From assembly GCA_963580285.1 (NCBI GenBank), contig OY757023.1, positions 126,140,027-126,204,026 of the forward strand: DNA of 64,000 nucleotides. Direction: 5' to 3'. Within the stretch, counting starts at the first letter, position 1, and each line of letters begins with the position of its first letter. Shown here one piece after another: positions 23,527 to 35,324 of the stretch. Both the position numbers and the translations under genes were made by a program. The stretch is from Lucinisca nassula (Eukaryota; Mollusca; Bivalvia; Lucinida; Lucinidae). The notes beneath the pieces were generated by a model. It was given only the letters and a program-made list of their open reading frames with translations. It was not told the origin of the DNA and ran no database searches.

Positions 23527-23659
23527 TGTAGATGTTAGCATCTCGGCGTTTGCAAAGCATAAATGAGGGAGAGCACAACTAATTCAGACATTGACGGTTT
23601 TATGTCTGTCAGGCAGGAAATCGTCAATGTTTGAATCAGCCTCACAAATGGTTCTTGTT

Positions 23660-23730
23660 GGTTTATTCGTTATCACGAAAACACGCCTATATAATTTTGA
23701 CCCCCTTGAACCCCAATTTTTTGTGCCAGT
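23660..23730. mobile_element. M1 MITE fragment
   Basis: One terminal arm only: ATCACGAAAACACGCCTATA, then TTTTGACCCCCTTGAACCCC. The rest is missing. Confidence 0.7.
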
Positions 23731-23971
23731 GTCTCCACCAGACAATGCGTTGTATATCAGAGGACAACGACGATGGCCCTGGTCAGTGCATTATTTGCAA
23801 TGCAAATCATCGCTTGGTATTTTTGAGTCGATTGTTCATCAATCGACCAAAATTTATCGACTACTTTAATTTTCCACGTGACTATCGCTGACCATATACA
23901 GCACTTTCCTTTTTATTGCAGACCTTTCATCAGTGAATTGTGAACAGGAAGCCGCGAGAGTCATCTCCCTT

Positions 23972-24265
23972 TTTGTTTTTGTTTGATTTGAGGTTTAACG
24001 TCCCCGTCAACACTGTAAAGGTCATTTTAGAGACGTTGCTTCAAATTTTGTGGGACTTTTTCCCGATATTGAGATGAAATGACATCTCAATCCCTGCCGC
24101 CCTATGAAACCAATGGGGTTTATAAGCATGGATGGGCCGACTCGCACCGCTTTACCTGGGCAGGCTTAGATCCTCTAAGCTGTTTACCAGTACTCGTGTG
24201 CGGGTCGGTTTCAGCTCTGCGTGAAGCATCATGCAGCCCATATATTTCTTCAAGCCCCTACGGGC
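23972..24265 (-). mobile_element. SINE-1, full length, with 14-bp target duplication
   Basis: Sense on minus. Flanked by GAGTCATCTCCCTT at 23958-23971 and 24266-24279, an exact match. The 3' module reads GTTTAACGTCCCCGTCAACA on plus. Confidence 0.93.
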
Positions 24266-24344
24266 GAGTCATCTCCCTTGTGAAAAGCTGTGGGTGGTGT
24301 ATCCGCTCCCCTTCAGAACGCACACAACGTATAGGCAACAACTA

Positions 24345-25922
24345 CAACAAGAGGGCCAAGATGGCCTTGTATCGCTCACCTGACAACAGATGATCATTAG
24401 CAATGTTTAGTAAACTAGACTTGACATTAGATGCTAGACATATCAGTCAGTGGTTTCCTGTGATAATACAGAGCTGACTTGTATGTCACTATTTGGACAC
24501 CTTGTGGACCAGTGAGCGATGAAACGGCTCAGTCTCATAGTACAATACCTGGGCCTTCTGGTTTTCAGACAAGAAGATTTTTAAAGTTTTTTGGGAGAAG
24601 ATTTTTAAAGGTTTTCCCAGAATAAGTCGATGTAAAACCGGTGGGCCGCGGCGTGGGGGAATTTGTGGCCCAATGGCTATAATTTGAACAATCTTGGTAG
24701 CGGTCAGCTAGATGAAGCTTCATACCAAACTCCAAAGACCTGAGCCTTCTGGTTTCAAACGAAAATATTTCTAAAGGGCTTCCTTATATAAGCCCATGTA
24801 AAACCAGTGGGCCCCTGGGCGGGCCATTTTCGCCCCAGGGCTATAATATGAACAATCTTGGTAGAGATCCACTAGATACAACTTCCTGCCAATTATCAAA
24901 GACCTTGGCCTTCTGGTTTCAGACAAGTTTTCCCTATATAAGTATATGTAAAACCGATGTGCCCAGGCGGAGGGGTGCATTTTAGGCCCCAGGGCTAAAA
25001 TTTGAACAATCATGGTGCAGGCCCACTAGATACAACACCAAATTGCAAACAAATGGGCCATTTGGTTTCAGGCAAGAATATTTTAAAGGTTTTCCCTATG
25101 TAAAACCAGTGGGCACCGGCGCAGGGGTATTTTTGGGCCCAATTTGAACAATGCTGGTCAATGGTCCATTTGATGAAGCTTCGTCCCAAATATCAAAGAC
25201 CTAGCCCATCTGATTTCAGACAAGAAGATTTTTTAAGATTTCCCCTATGTAAGTCCATGCAAAACTGGTGGGCTCTGGCGTGTGGGGAGGGGGGGGGTGG
25301 GCATTTTTGGCTCCAGGGCTACAATTTGAACAACCTTGGTAGAGGTCAACTAGATACAACTTCATACCAAATATCAAACATCTCGGCCGTCTGGTTTCAG
25401 TCAAGATTTTTAAAGGTTTTCCCTATATAAGTCTATGCAAAACCGGTGGTAGAGATCCACCAGATGAAGCTTCATTCCAAATATCATTGACCTGGGCCTT
25501 GCGGTTTCAGAGAAGAAGACTTGTAAAGGTTTTCCATATTTAAGTCTATGTAAAACTGGTGGGCCCGGGATAGGAGGCATATTTGGACCCAGGGCTATAA
25601 TTTGAACAATCTTGGCAGAGACCCACTAGATGAAGCTTCATGTCAAATATCAAAGACCTGGGCCTTGCGGGTTCAGGAAAGAATATTTTTCTAAGTTTTC
25701 ATTAAAACAATCTATTTTAGCTCCTGTGGCCTAGATGTGCAATGGCCCATTTGAACAACTTTGAATGGGGACCATCTAAGTATCAATCCTATGAAGTTTG
25801 GACAAAATCGGATCAGTGGTTTAGGAGATGTCGTTTGAAGAAATTGTTTACGGACGCACGCACGGACGACGGACAAAATGTGATCACACAAGCTCACCTT
25901 GTCACTACGTGACAGGTGAGCT
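24345..25922. mobile_element. Tandem-core element TCE-1
   Basis: Starts near CAAGAGGGCCAAGATGGCCT. It continues as about eight diverged tandem units of 110-190 bp (markers TGGTTTCAGACAAGAAGATT, GTAAAACCGGTGGGCC, CTATAATTTGAACAATCTTG, CTAGATGAAGCTTCAT). It closes with an oligo(GGAC) block (CACGCACGGACGACGGAC) and a terminal hairpin at 25891-25922 (AGCTCACCTTGTCAC / GTGACAGGTGAGCT). No coding capacity. Layout matches TCE-2 to TCE-5 although the unit sequences are unrelated. Confidence 0.8.
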
Positions 25923-26037
25923 AAATTAATGCAAATTCTACTCTGGCGCATTGAACTTGCAATTTACTGTTTTTATGAATTCAATAACAAGCCCGTGAGA
26001 CGTATACCGGTGTGAATCCCACGTTTAGGGAAAACTG

Positions 26038-27139
26038 CACTGTAAAAAAATTGTGTTTATTATACCTAAAGACAGAGTAAAGTTTACACTAAAACTCGTG
26101 TGAATTCGAACCATACACCATTTTGGGTGTAAAATGTAACTTTGAGTAACAATACACTGATAACTTGTATAGTTTACTCAAAATTTGGTGTAGGGCTGCA
26201 AATTTGGTGTTTGGTGTATCGATACTGTACAACAAGTGTTACGTTTCGTATCAATTTGGGTTTGAAATAATTACACTATTTAAGGTGTAGGGTTTGCTAC
26301 TAAATAGGGTAATTTTAGTCATACTACAGGGTAACATTTTTTGAAGAGCGGTGTAACTGTGAACATTACACATTTTTCAGTTTAACTAAGTATCGGTGTA
26401 ATATTTCTTCAAATGATGGATAATATTTTGTTATGTTCAATGTAAAAAAGTAATTACACTCTGAAAGCGTTATCTCTACAGCTTATCGGTGCTTTGCTGC
26501 ACCAATACTGGTGTTGTTTTTTTTTCATCGTAACGTAAGTTAACGTTTCTCGTCGAATGGTGTAACTAATGTATAAGATGCGTTATATGTACGACATTAT
26601 GTTATTTTGTTCCTCGTCCGGGTCATATAGATCATACACATTTTATAATTATTAATAATGATAATAGGTTTGTTTCATGCATAATGAAAATCCTGCTAGA
26701 TAAGATTAAAATGGGGTAAACTCCATTTCAGTATGAACACAATTTCTGTTTAATAAAGAATTTCTGCAAAATCTAATGGAAAAAGCAGATTTTTTCACTA
26801 GCATTTTACGAAAGCTCTAACATTACCATTGAAAAATGGTAACTGAAACCCTATACGAAGTGTATCAAAGGTACCCTAAGAAAGTGGTATTAGAGTATGA
26901 TAAGTTCTATACCAATGAAAACGGAATTAAATACATAATTACACTATACAACTGTATGCTGTGGTGTAGTCAGTCTTTATTATTGGTGTAATGTTATGCC
27001 GACTGAATGAAGGAAACATTACACCCGGAAACGTTTCCTTCAAAATATCGAGCATATAATGGAGATAACTTAACCAAAACTGGTGGCAGCTCAGCTGCCA
27101 CCAGTTTTGGTGTAATGTTTCCATTAATGTTTTACAGTG
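26038..27139. mobile_element. Non-autonomous CACTA-like element
   Basis: Terminal inverted repeats CACTGTAAAA and TTTTACAGTG, with TG on both outer sides as a possible 2-bp target duplication. Many subterminal copies of GGTGTAA, or the complement TTACACC, as expected for CACTA/EnSpm transposase-binding arrays. A perfect internal palindrome (AAAACTGGTGGCAGCT and its complement) lies at 27075-27106. No transposase frame. The superfamily call rests on the CACTG ends. Confidence 0.7.
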
Positions 27140-27245
27140 TGGGGTTTACGAGGGTACACATTATTTACCATATTATTACTCAAAACATAGGTTGTGGACA
27201 CGAGCACATACAGTCTATGTTTGGAGCAGGAATAAGAGATATATG
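27140..27245. mobile_element. M1 MITE fragment
   Basis: GGGGTTTACGAGGGTACACA, then CAAAACATAGGTTGTGGACA and the returning arm AGTCTATGTTTGGAGCAG. It abuts the end of the CACTA-like element. Confidence 0.7.
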
Positions 27246-29159
27246 ATGGTCGTTCAGTATTTAACTGGCCTAACCTTATATATTGTATTGTATTTGTAGT
27301 CCGTGTAAGGTAAAATAACATGACAGAGGTGAGTGTTGCCCGAATATTCAAAATAAACTGAGTACAGAGTAGTGATAGGATTTTGAAAAAAAAAAAGACC
27401 AACCAAGAAATTTATGGGGAAAATTGTGAATTTGCGGAAAGACTACTCCTTCATATTCAACTGTTAACTAGAGCCAGTGTTTATGAAACACAATGCCCCC
27501 AACTGCTTGACCCTAACACTGCTTGTCCCTAACAGTAATTGATCATTTGGCTGCAATGCTGAAATTTTACAAGGAACATAACACAAGAAAAACTGAAGTT
27601 AATCAGGTCATTTATTTATCACCCATACCAGTGTTTTAAGTAACAGGACAATAGCTCATGCACTTTTAGAGATACAGTCAAACCTGTCTTAGTGTCCACC
27701 TCTATTAAGCGAGCAACATGTCTTAAGCAAGCATGCATTAAGTTCCCCAAAAATGCAAATGCATTAAAATTCACCTAATCAGTTCATGTACTCATCATCC
27801 TGAACCAGCCTGTAAAAATTCAGGGCAATAGCTCACACAGCGGTTTTTTGAGATATCTTGCTTACAAGCTTAAAACGCCCAAAATTTCAAAGGGGCATAA
27901 CTCGAGAAAAAAAATTGGATTTTGTCGAAAGTTATCAGTTCATCTTCTCATCATCCCCAACCATTCTGAAGAGTTTCAGGGCAATAGCTCAAACAGTTTT
28001 TGAGTTATCTTGCTTACAAAAAATTTCAAAGGGCCATAACTGAAGAGACAAATTTCGGATTTTTTTTCAAAAGTTAATTAGTTCATCTACTCATCATCCG
28101 GAACCTGCCTGTAAAGTTTCAGGGCAATAGCTCAAACAGGTTTTGAGACATCTTGCGTACAAGCTTAAAATATGCAAACTTTCAAAGGGGCATAACTCAG
28201 AAAAAAAGGATTTTTGTCAAAAGTTAATCATTTCATCTTCCCATTATCCCCAACCATTCTGTTAAGTTTCAGGGCAATAGCTCAAACAGTTGTTGTTGTT
28301 TAGTCAGCTTGCTCACAAGCTTAAAAGACAAAAAAATTCAAGTTTCAAAGGGATATTTTTTTCAAAAGTTAATCAGTTCATCTACTTATCATCCCAAACC
28401 TGTCTGTAAAGTTTCAGGGCAAAAGCTCAAACAGTTTTTGAGACATCTTGCGTACAAGATTTCGAAATATTTTGCAAAAGGGCATAACTCAAGACAGGGG
28501 CATAACTCAAGACAGGGGCATAATCCTTCGGATTTTTTCCAGAAGTTAATTAGTTCATCTACTCATCATCCTGAACCAGCCTGCAAAGTTTCAGGGCAAT
28601 AGCTCAAACAGTTTTTGAGGTATCTTGCTTACAAGCTTAAAACGCGCAAAAATTCAAAGGGGCATAACTGAAGAAAAAATGTATTGTTGTCAAAAGTTAG
28701 TCAATTCATCTTCTCATCATCCCCAACCATTCTGTAAAGTTTAAGGGCAATAGCTCAAACAGTTTTTTTAGTTATCTTGCTTACAAGCTTAAAACGCAAA
28801 AAAAAATTCAAAGGACCATAACTCAAGAAACAAAAATTTTGATGTTTTTCAAAAGTTAATCAGTTCATCTACTTATCATCCCAAACCAGTCTGTAAAGTT
28901 TCATACAGTTTTTGAGATATCTTGCTTACAAGATTTCAAAGTATTTTTTGCTTATCTTGTTATCTTGCTTACAAGCTTAAAACGCAAAAAAATCAAAGGG
29001 CCATAACTCAAGAAACAAAAATTCGGATTTTTTTCAAAAAGTTAATCAGTTCATCTACTTATCATCCCAAACCAGTCTGTAAAGTTTCATACAGTTTTTG
29101 AGATATCTTGCTTACAAGATTTCAAAGTATTTTTTGCAAAGGGGCATACCTCAAGATGA

Positions 29160-29913
29160 TGATGATGATTTCGTGTTTAACGACGCGTCAACCCTCTATG
29201 TGGGCCATAAGCGTCAAACGGTCAATGGTTAAACGGCAGAAGAACTATGAGGATATTAAAATTAAATAAGTATCATACTATGTATAAAAATCTGAAGCAG
29301 TTAAATCGTATGAAAAAGTCCAATTTCTTTTAAGAATAAAATAATATTATCAACAGGTACATCTTGAAACAATTGTTGCAAAGTGTCAGCTTTGAAGTAT
29401 AGGTTACGAGACTGTGAAAAGTCTACACATTCAATTATGATGTGTTTAACAGTGAATGGCTGATCACATCCTACACAAGAAGGCTGATCACCATTAAAAA
29501 TATAAGAATGAGTAATTCTAGTATGGCCAATGCGCAGTCGCGTTAAAACTACATCATCTTTCCTAGAAAACTGTGGAGGAGAGGATTTTGTTCCAACGAC
29601 AGGTTTAATGGCACGGAGTTTGTTATTGATTGTAAGGTCCCATTCGCCTTGCCATTCCGACAAGATGTATCTGTTGATAATTGGTTTAAAATTATTAAAA
29701 GGAATTTTAAAAACAGATGGATGAAGATTGAGCGATTCCTTTGCTTTCTTGTCGGCATATTCATTTGCCGACAATGCCAATATGGCTCGGAAGCCAACAA
29801 AACAAGATTTGATGCGTTTAAGAAATTTTATGATGTTTTTCGATCAGTTTTTGTATTTGAGGATTTTAAGATGATGAATGGTATAAAGCCTTAAGCACAG
29901 AAAGTGAATAAGA
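29160..29913 (-). mobile_element. 5'-truncated non-LTR retrotransposon in TCE-2
   Basis: Inserted in a tandem unit of TCE-2. The flanks CATACCTCAAGA (29145-29156) and CATAACTCAAGA (about 29916-29927) form a 12-bp target duplication with one mismatch. The 3' end on minus is a short (ATC)n tail, preceded by a 3' UTR whose last ~45 bp resemble the shared SINE 3' module (TTGACGCGTCGTTAAACACG). The 5' truncation is typical of target-primed reverse transcription. Confidence 0.85.
29301..29895 (-). pseudogene. LINE ORF2 C-terminus: RNase H end plus zinc-knuckle-like domain
   Basis: Minus-strand frame ending at 29301. The RNase H tail is recognisable: LPSHIGIVG in one frame, then NEYADKKAKESL in the next, joined only if one extra A near 29771 is discounted, so the domain is frameshifted. 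The His of SHIGI and Asp of EYADKKAK correspond to RNase H catalytic positions. Downstream come LTRLRIGHTRITHSYIF, the C-x2-C-x4-H-x4-C group (CVGCDQPFTVKHIIIEC) and FLKEIGLFHTI, the usual C-terminus of RNase H-bearing I/Jockey-type LINEs. Upstream of about 29820 the frame has further stops. Reverse transcriptase and endonuclease are missing. Non-functional. Confidence 0.85.
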
Positions 29914-32239
29914 AAACATAACTCAAGAAAGGGGCATAATCCTGATGAGAAAATAATATTGGATGTTTGTCGAAAGTTAATCAGTTCATCTTCTCATCAT
30001 CCCCAACCATTCTGTAATGTTTCAAGGCAACATCTCAAACAGTTTTTTAGTTATCTTGCTTACAAGCTTAAAACGCAAAAAAAATCAAAGGGCCATAACT
30101 GAAAATAAAATTCCGATTTTTTTCAAAAGTTAATCAGTTCATCTACTCATCATCCTGAACCAGTCTGTAAAGTTTCAGGGCAAAAGCTCATACAGTTTTT
30201 GAGATATCTTGCTTACAAGCTTCAAACGCGCAAAATTTCAAAGGGGCATAACTCAAGAAGAAAATATTGGATTTTTGTCAAAAGTTAATCAGTTCATCAT
30301 CCCCAACCATTCTGTAAAGTTTCATGGCAATAGCTGGAACAGTTTTTGAGTTATCGTGCTTACAAGCTTAAAACACAAATATTTCAAAGGGCCATAACTG
30401 AAGAAAAAAGTTTCGGATTTTTGTCGAAAGTTAATCAGTTCATCTACTAATCATCCCAAACTAGTCTGTAAAGTTTCAGGGCTATAGCTCAAACAGTTTT
30501 TCAGATATCTTGCTTACAAGCTTATAACGCGCAAAATTTCACAGGGGCATAACTCAAGAAAAAACAATTGGATATTTGTCAACGTTAATCAGGGGCATAA
30601 TCCTGATTAGAAAATAATATTGGATTTTTGTTGAAAGTTAATCAGTTAATCTTCTCATCATCCCCAACCATTCTGTAAAGTTATAGGGAAATAGCTCAAA
30701 CAGTGTTTTAGTTATCTTGCGTACAAGCTTAAAACGCAAAAAATTCAAAGGGCAATAACTCAATAATTGTTTTTTTCAAAAGTTAATTAGTTCATCTACT
30801 CATCATCCCAAACAAGTCCGTAAAGTTTCAGGGCAAAAGCTCAACCTGTTTTTGAGATATCGTGCTAACAAGATTTCAAAGTATTTTTTTTTTTGCAAAG
30901 GGGCATAACTCAAGAAAGGGGCATAATCCTGACGCTCAAACAGTTTTTTAGTTATCTTGCTTACAAGCTTAAAACGCAAAAAAAAAAAAAAATCTAAGGG
31001 CCATAACTGCAGAAAAAAAATTCGGATTTTTTTTTTCAAAAGTTAATCAGTTCATCTACTCATCATCCTGAACCAGCCTGTAAAGTTTCAGGGCAAGAGC
31101 TCGTACAGTTTTTGAGACATCTTGCTTACAAGCTTCAAACGCACAAAATTTCTAAGGGGCATAAGAAAAAAAATGATTTTTATCATAAGTTAATCAGTTC
31201 ATCTTCTCATCATCCCAAACAATTCTGTAAAGTTTCAGGGCAAAAGCTCAAACAGTTTTTTAGTTGTCTTGCTTATAAGCTTACAAGGCCATAACTGAAG
31301 AAAAAAATTTCGGATTTTTTTTCAAAAGTTAATCAGTTCATCTACTCATCATCCTGAACCAGCCTGTAAAGTTTAAGGGCAATAGCTCAAACACTTTTGA
31401 GATATCTTGCTAACAAGCTTAAAACGCGCAAAATTTCAAAGGGGCATAACTCAAGAAAAAAATTGGATTTTTTGTCCAAAGTTAATCAGTTCATCTTCTC
31501 ATCATCCCCAACCATTCTTTTAAGTTTCAGGGCAATAACTCAAACAGTTTTTTAGTTATCTTGCTTACAAGCTGAAAAGGCAAAACATTTCAAAGGGCCA
31601 TAACTCAAGAAAAAAAATCGGATTTTTTTCAAAGGTTAAACACTTCATCTACTTATCATCCTGAACCAGCTGTAAAGTTTCAGGGCAATATATCGTACAG
31701 TTTTTGAGATATCTTGCTTACAAGCTTAAAACGCTCAAAATTTCAAAGGATTTTTGTCAAAAGTTAATCAGTTCATCTTCTCATCATCCCCAACCATTCT
31801 GTTAAGTTTCAGGGCAATAGCTCAAACAGTTTTTAGAAATCTTGCTTACAAGCTTAAAACGCAAAAAAAAAAATCAAAGGGCCATAACTCAAGAAAAAAA
31901 TTTCGGATTTTTTCAAAAGTTAATCAGTTCATCCCAAACCAGTCTGTAAAGTTTCAGGGCAAAAGCTCAAACTGTTTTTGAGATATATTGCTTACAAGAT
32001 TTCAAAGTATTTTTTGCAAAGGGGAATAACTCAAGAAAGGGGCATAATCCTGACGAGAAAAAAAAACGCGGGTCAATTATTTTTTCATAAGGAATCCATA
32101 TATGAAATTTCAAAAAGCTAGCACCCATGGTTCTTAACTTATGCTATGCAGTAAAAAGCGGGGCGGACGGAAGGACGGACGAACAGGGCAAAACCAATAT
32201 GCCCCCACAACTTCTTCGAAGTTGGGGGCATAAAAATTG

Positions 32240-32450
32240 AATGGCTGATTTTAAACGTGGTCGGATACGTCTCTCGCCGCTGTGGTTCGAGTCTGGCTCG
32301 AGTCATATGTGAGACGCCAAGTTCTGCAGCGGAAGGTCAGGTGGTTTTTCTCCAGGTACTCCGATTTTCGTCCACCTCTGATTAACGATCGGTTCGATTC
32401 TTGAAACGGCCGTAACCCAAACCAAAAAGAAAACAAACAAACAAACGAAC
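32240..32450 (+). mobile_element. SINE-C, near full length
   Basis: Family with a tRNA-like region (box B-like GGTTCGAGTCT), then GAGACGCCAAGTTCTGCAGC, GGAAGGTCAGGTGGTTTTTC, CCACCTCTGATTAACGATCG and a 3' end GGCCGTAACCCAAACC running into (CAAA)n. The same order is found on minus at 54003-54175. Confidence 0.75.
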
Positions 32451-32454
32451 GTGG

Positions 32455-32760
32455 TCGGATAAGGATGGAAGAGGAGCACCGTAGTGGAAGCCTTGTGAAC
32501 GCTACTGGTCCAATTACATGCAGCTATAGTTCATCTCACAAAAAGTGTGCTATTGCAACATGACAATGCTTGAGCCCATACTTGCAAAGCTTCTGTGGAT
32601 GCATTGAAGCGGAACGGTTTCAAACCCTAATGCCCCAATGACAAAAATAAGTGTTTCAAACCCTTACCCCATCCACCCTATACCCAGTGATTACTTTTTG
32701 TTCCCGAACTTGAAGAAAGAATTGCGTAGGCGTCACTTCCGGTCACAGTTTAAGAGTTTA
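32455..32760 (+). pseudogene. Mariner-like transposase relic
   Basis: Discontinuous frames resemble a mariner-family (DD34D) transposase. EEEHRSG is seen at about 32471. The second catalytic Asp lies in LLQHDNA (32550-32570) and is followed at once by a TGA where Arg is expected; then come AHTCKASVDALKRNGFKP and, after a frameshift, SDYFLFPNLKKELRRRHF up to about 32740. The helix-turn-helix domain and most of the catalytic core between the first two motifs are deleted. A relic of cut-and-paste transposition with no activity. Confidence 0.75.
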
Positions 32761-32974
32761 AGGCAGCGGTTGGAGGGTGGATTGACTCTGAATTCAACAA
32801 CCTTGGAATATTGAATACTTCTTAGCATATTGCTAAAGGTTTCTAAATCCAGCAAGTATCAATTGCGAATAAGGAATAAGGATTAAATTAAGATTTTCTT
32901 ATTCCTTGTTCGATTTTCAGCTTTAGAGGTGCAACAGAACATTTGCGTAGGACACATTCATCCTCATATTTACG

Positions 32975-33246
32975 CATTACGCAAACACGCCTATATAAAT
33001 ACATTGTAACCTATTTCGCAGAAAAATTGAAAATTTTATGATGAAAAATTGAGGTATTTTTCTTATTTCTGCTCAAAACATAGATTGCGGGGACTCGATA
33101 GACGACGAAGCGGTTCTATCGAGTCCCCGCAATCTATGTTTTGAGCAGAAATAAGAAAAATAATGTATACCCCCTTAAACCCCAGTTTTACTATATAAAA
33201 GTGGGGTATGAGGGGGTCAGAATTATAAAGGCGTGTTCTCGTAATG
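32975..33246. mobile_element. M1 palindromic MITE, complete
   Basis: Terminal repeats CATTACGCAAACACGCCTAT and AAGGCGTGTTCTCGTAATG. The core hairpin carries GATTGCGGGGACTCGATAGA, a divergent version of the usual GGGTACTCGTTAGAACC tip that is still base-paired on both arms (compensated changes). Confidence 0.88.
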
Positions 33247-33277
33247 AGGAATAAGCAATAAATCAAAATTTTCCTAT

Positions 33278-33535
33278 CATCACGAAAACACACCTATATT
33301 ATTTTGAGCCCCTCGAACCAAACTTTTACATTGTAAAACTTGGGTTTACAGGGGTAAACCTCATTTTCCAAATTTTAGCTCTAAAATACAGATTGTGGGT
33401 ACTCGTTAGAACCGCCTAAGAGTAATCTATATTTTGAGCAGAAATAATAAACATATCACAATTTTTCAACTTAAAATGTTCATTGCTTCGGCGATAAAAG
33501 TTACGGTGTATTTGTATAGGCGTGTTTTCGTAATG
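33278..33535. mobile_element. M1 palindromic MITE, near complete
   Basis: Ends CATCACGAAAACACACCTAT and TATAGGCGTGTTTTCGTAATG-like. The core hairpin is shortened (CTCGTTAGAACCGCCTAAG). It lies 31 bp after the previous copy. Confidence 0.85.
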
Positions 33536-34299
33536 GAAACTGAAAATCGAATAAGAAAAAAAAAAAAAAGAAAAGAAATGTAGGTTTATTTCTGTTTTCC
33601 TTATTCGCAGTTTATAATTCCGAAATTGATGACCGAGTCTATTTGGAGCATATTTACTCTTTAAGTCGTCTTATTTTGATGGCACCGAAAACGGACCTTT
33701 ACTGGCATGACCCTTTATAAAAAGTTGAAAAAATAAATAAGGAATAAAGAACAAGGAATATGGAATAAGGATTGAGGAAAAAGGAATAAGGAACCAACTA
33801 TTTTCTTGCCATTACAGAATTGATTTCGAGACTTGAAAAGTGCATTTCCGTTAAGCGTTTTTGTTTCCATGGCAACCAATAAAAATGAGCAGTAGGTCTA
33901 AAATCATTTAGCAAAAAGTAGGTTGCTTAAGAAACATTTCTATGAAAGTTTTGTCAAAAATATTTGCAAAGCATTGCATTTTTTTTTCAATTTTCCCCAT
34001 TATTAGTCCATACCGAACTAATGAGCCGAATTTCATAAAAAGAAAAAAAACCTTTCAATCCCCACCCCGCCAAAGGATGCTACAGATGAAATTTGGGCTC
34101 AATCGACCCAGTAGCTTCAGAGATGTCATTTGAAAGTGTTGACGGACGACGTAGACGACAGACGACGCCAACGGCGACAACGGACAACTGCATATAGAAA
34201 GCTATTAAAAAGTTTATCGCCGAAAAACGCGGAAAAAAGATAAAAATTCTACTTTCTTATCTTTTTTACTCGCTAGATCCGTCACAATAAGCAGATTCT
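33536..34299. other. No gene seen
   Basis: AT-rich, with GGAATAAGGA-type simple sequence at about 33735-33795 and a GGACGACG-type block at 34141-34190, like the ones in the tandem-core elements, so it may be a remnant of one. Confidence 0.5.
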
Positions 34300-34545
34300 A
34301 AGAAGCACCCATAATAAGTTTTGAGCAGAAATAAGAAATACAGTGAATCATTCTTTCAGCCCATACATCAAGTCAATGAAATAATAACCCACGTAAACCC
34401 AATTTTATATGGATAAAATTCGGATTACAAGGGTATACGCCATGTTACCTTTTCCTGCTCCAAGATATGGGTTGTTGGGACTCGTTAGAACCGTTTCAAT
34501 AAGGCAGTTCTAACGAGCACCCACAACCTATGTTTGTAGTCTAAA
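34300..34545. mobile_element. M1 MITE, partial
   Basis: GTTTTGAGCAGAAATAAGAA at left, the arm CCCAATTTTATATGGATAAA, and a core hairpin GTTGTTGGGACTCGTTAGAA with complementary GTTCTAACGAGCACCCACAA. Terminal repeats are not intact. Confidence 0.75.
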
Positions 34546-34599
34546 TGAGTAATCATGAGTAATCATGAGAAACATCATGATCCAGGTAACACATACGTG

Positions 34600-34903
34600 C
34601 GCCCCCGCCCATCGGGCTTGAAGAAATAGATAGGGATGCACAGTGCTTACATGCAGAGCTGAAACCGACCGCGCACACGAGTACTGGTAAACCGCTTAGA
34701 AGGTCTAAGCCTGCCCAGGCATAGTGGTGCATGACAGACCATCCATGCATATAAACCCATTTGGTTTCATTCGGTGGCAGGGCCTGAGATGTCATTTCAT
34801 CTCAATGTCGGGTAAAAGTCCCACAAAATTGGAAGCAACGTCTCCAAAACGACCTTGTGTTGATAGGGACGTTAAACCTCAAAGCAAACAAATCAAACAA
34901 AAA
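34600..34903 (+). mobile_element. SINE-1, full length
   Basis: Head GCGCCCCCGCCCATCGGG and tail CAAATCAAACAAAAAACG. The internal order is canonical. No clean target duplication could be read. Confidence 0.88.
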
Positions 34904-34935
34904 ACGTTCATAGCTAATGTTGAATCGTAAGCTCG

Positions 34936-35241
34936 TTTCGTACATTTCACGCCGTGAAGAATTGGTACCAATTTAACATAGCGCGTGAAGATTTGGTACC
35001 AATGGGTCACGGATTTCATATCAATATTTCTCGTGAGAGAATTGGTACCAATTCTTCACACCCGAGAAAAAGTCGCAATATGACGAATACTTACCAATTC
35101 TTCACACGTCAGAAATTATCAACATGAGAAATTTGAGCACAAATTTTAGACTAAAATTTATCGAAATTGACTATACCTAAATTATTTGGCAAAGGTGACG
35201 TATTGGTACCAATTCTTTTTATGGGTGTGAAATTTACGAAA
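34936..35241. mobile_element. Small MITE with repeated GAATTGGTACCAATTC words
   Basis: Terminal inverted repeats TTTCGTACATTTCAC and GTGAAATTTACGAAA (one mismatch). Inside are several copies of the palindrome TTGGTACCAA, usually next to TTCACG or its complement. No reading frame of interest. Superfamily unknown. Confidence 0.7.
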
Positions 35242-35324
35242 TGAGAAATGTACGGTTCAATATAGCTACAAAACTGCCATATTTCTTATGAATAATTATG
35301 GTAGAATTTTTCTTATTCTGCAGC

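Larger units (their letters stand above)
27490..32232. mobile_element. Tandem-core element TCE-2 (with LINE inserted)
   Basis: About 4.7 kb. Left end carries AATGCCCCCAACTGCTTGAC. The core is over 20 tandem units of about 150-190 bp (AGTTAATCAGTTCATCTACT, CATCATCC, GTAAAGTTTCAGGGCAATAG, TCTTGCTTACAAGCTTAAAA, AAAGGGGCATAACTCAAGA). Right end has an oligo(GGAC) block at about 32160-32185 and a terminal hairpin at 32198-32232 built on TATGCCCCCACAACTTC and GAAGTTGGGGGCATA. Interrupted by a LINE at 29160-29913. Open frames are poly-A/T-rich and not credible. Confidence 0.82.

Noticed and set aside
27490..32232. Short Lys/Asn/Phe-rich open frames inside TCE-2
   Set aside because: They follow tandem units and A/T runs; no conserved domain except in the inserted LINE.
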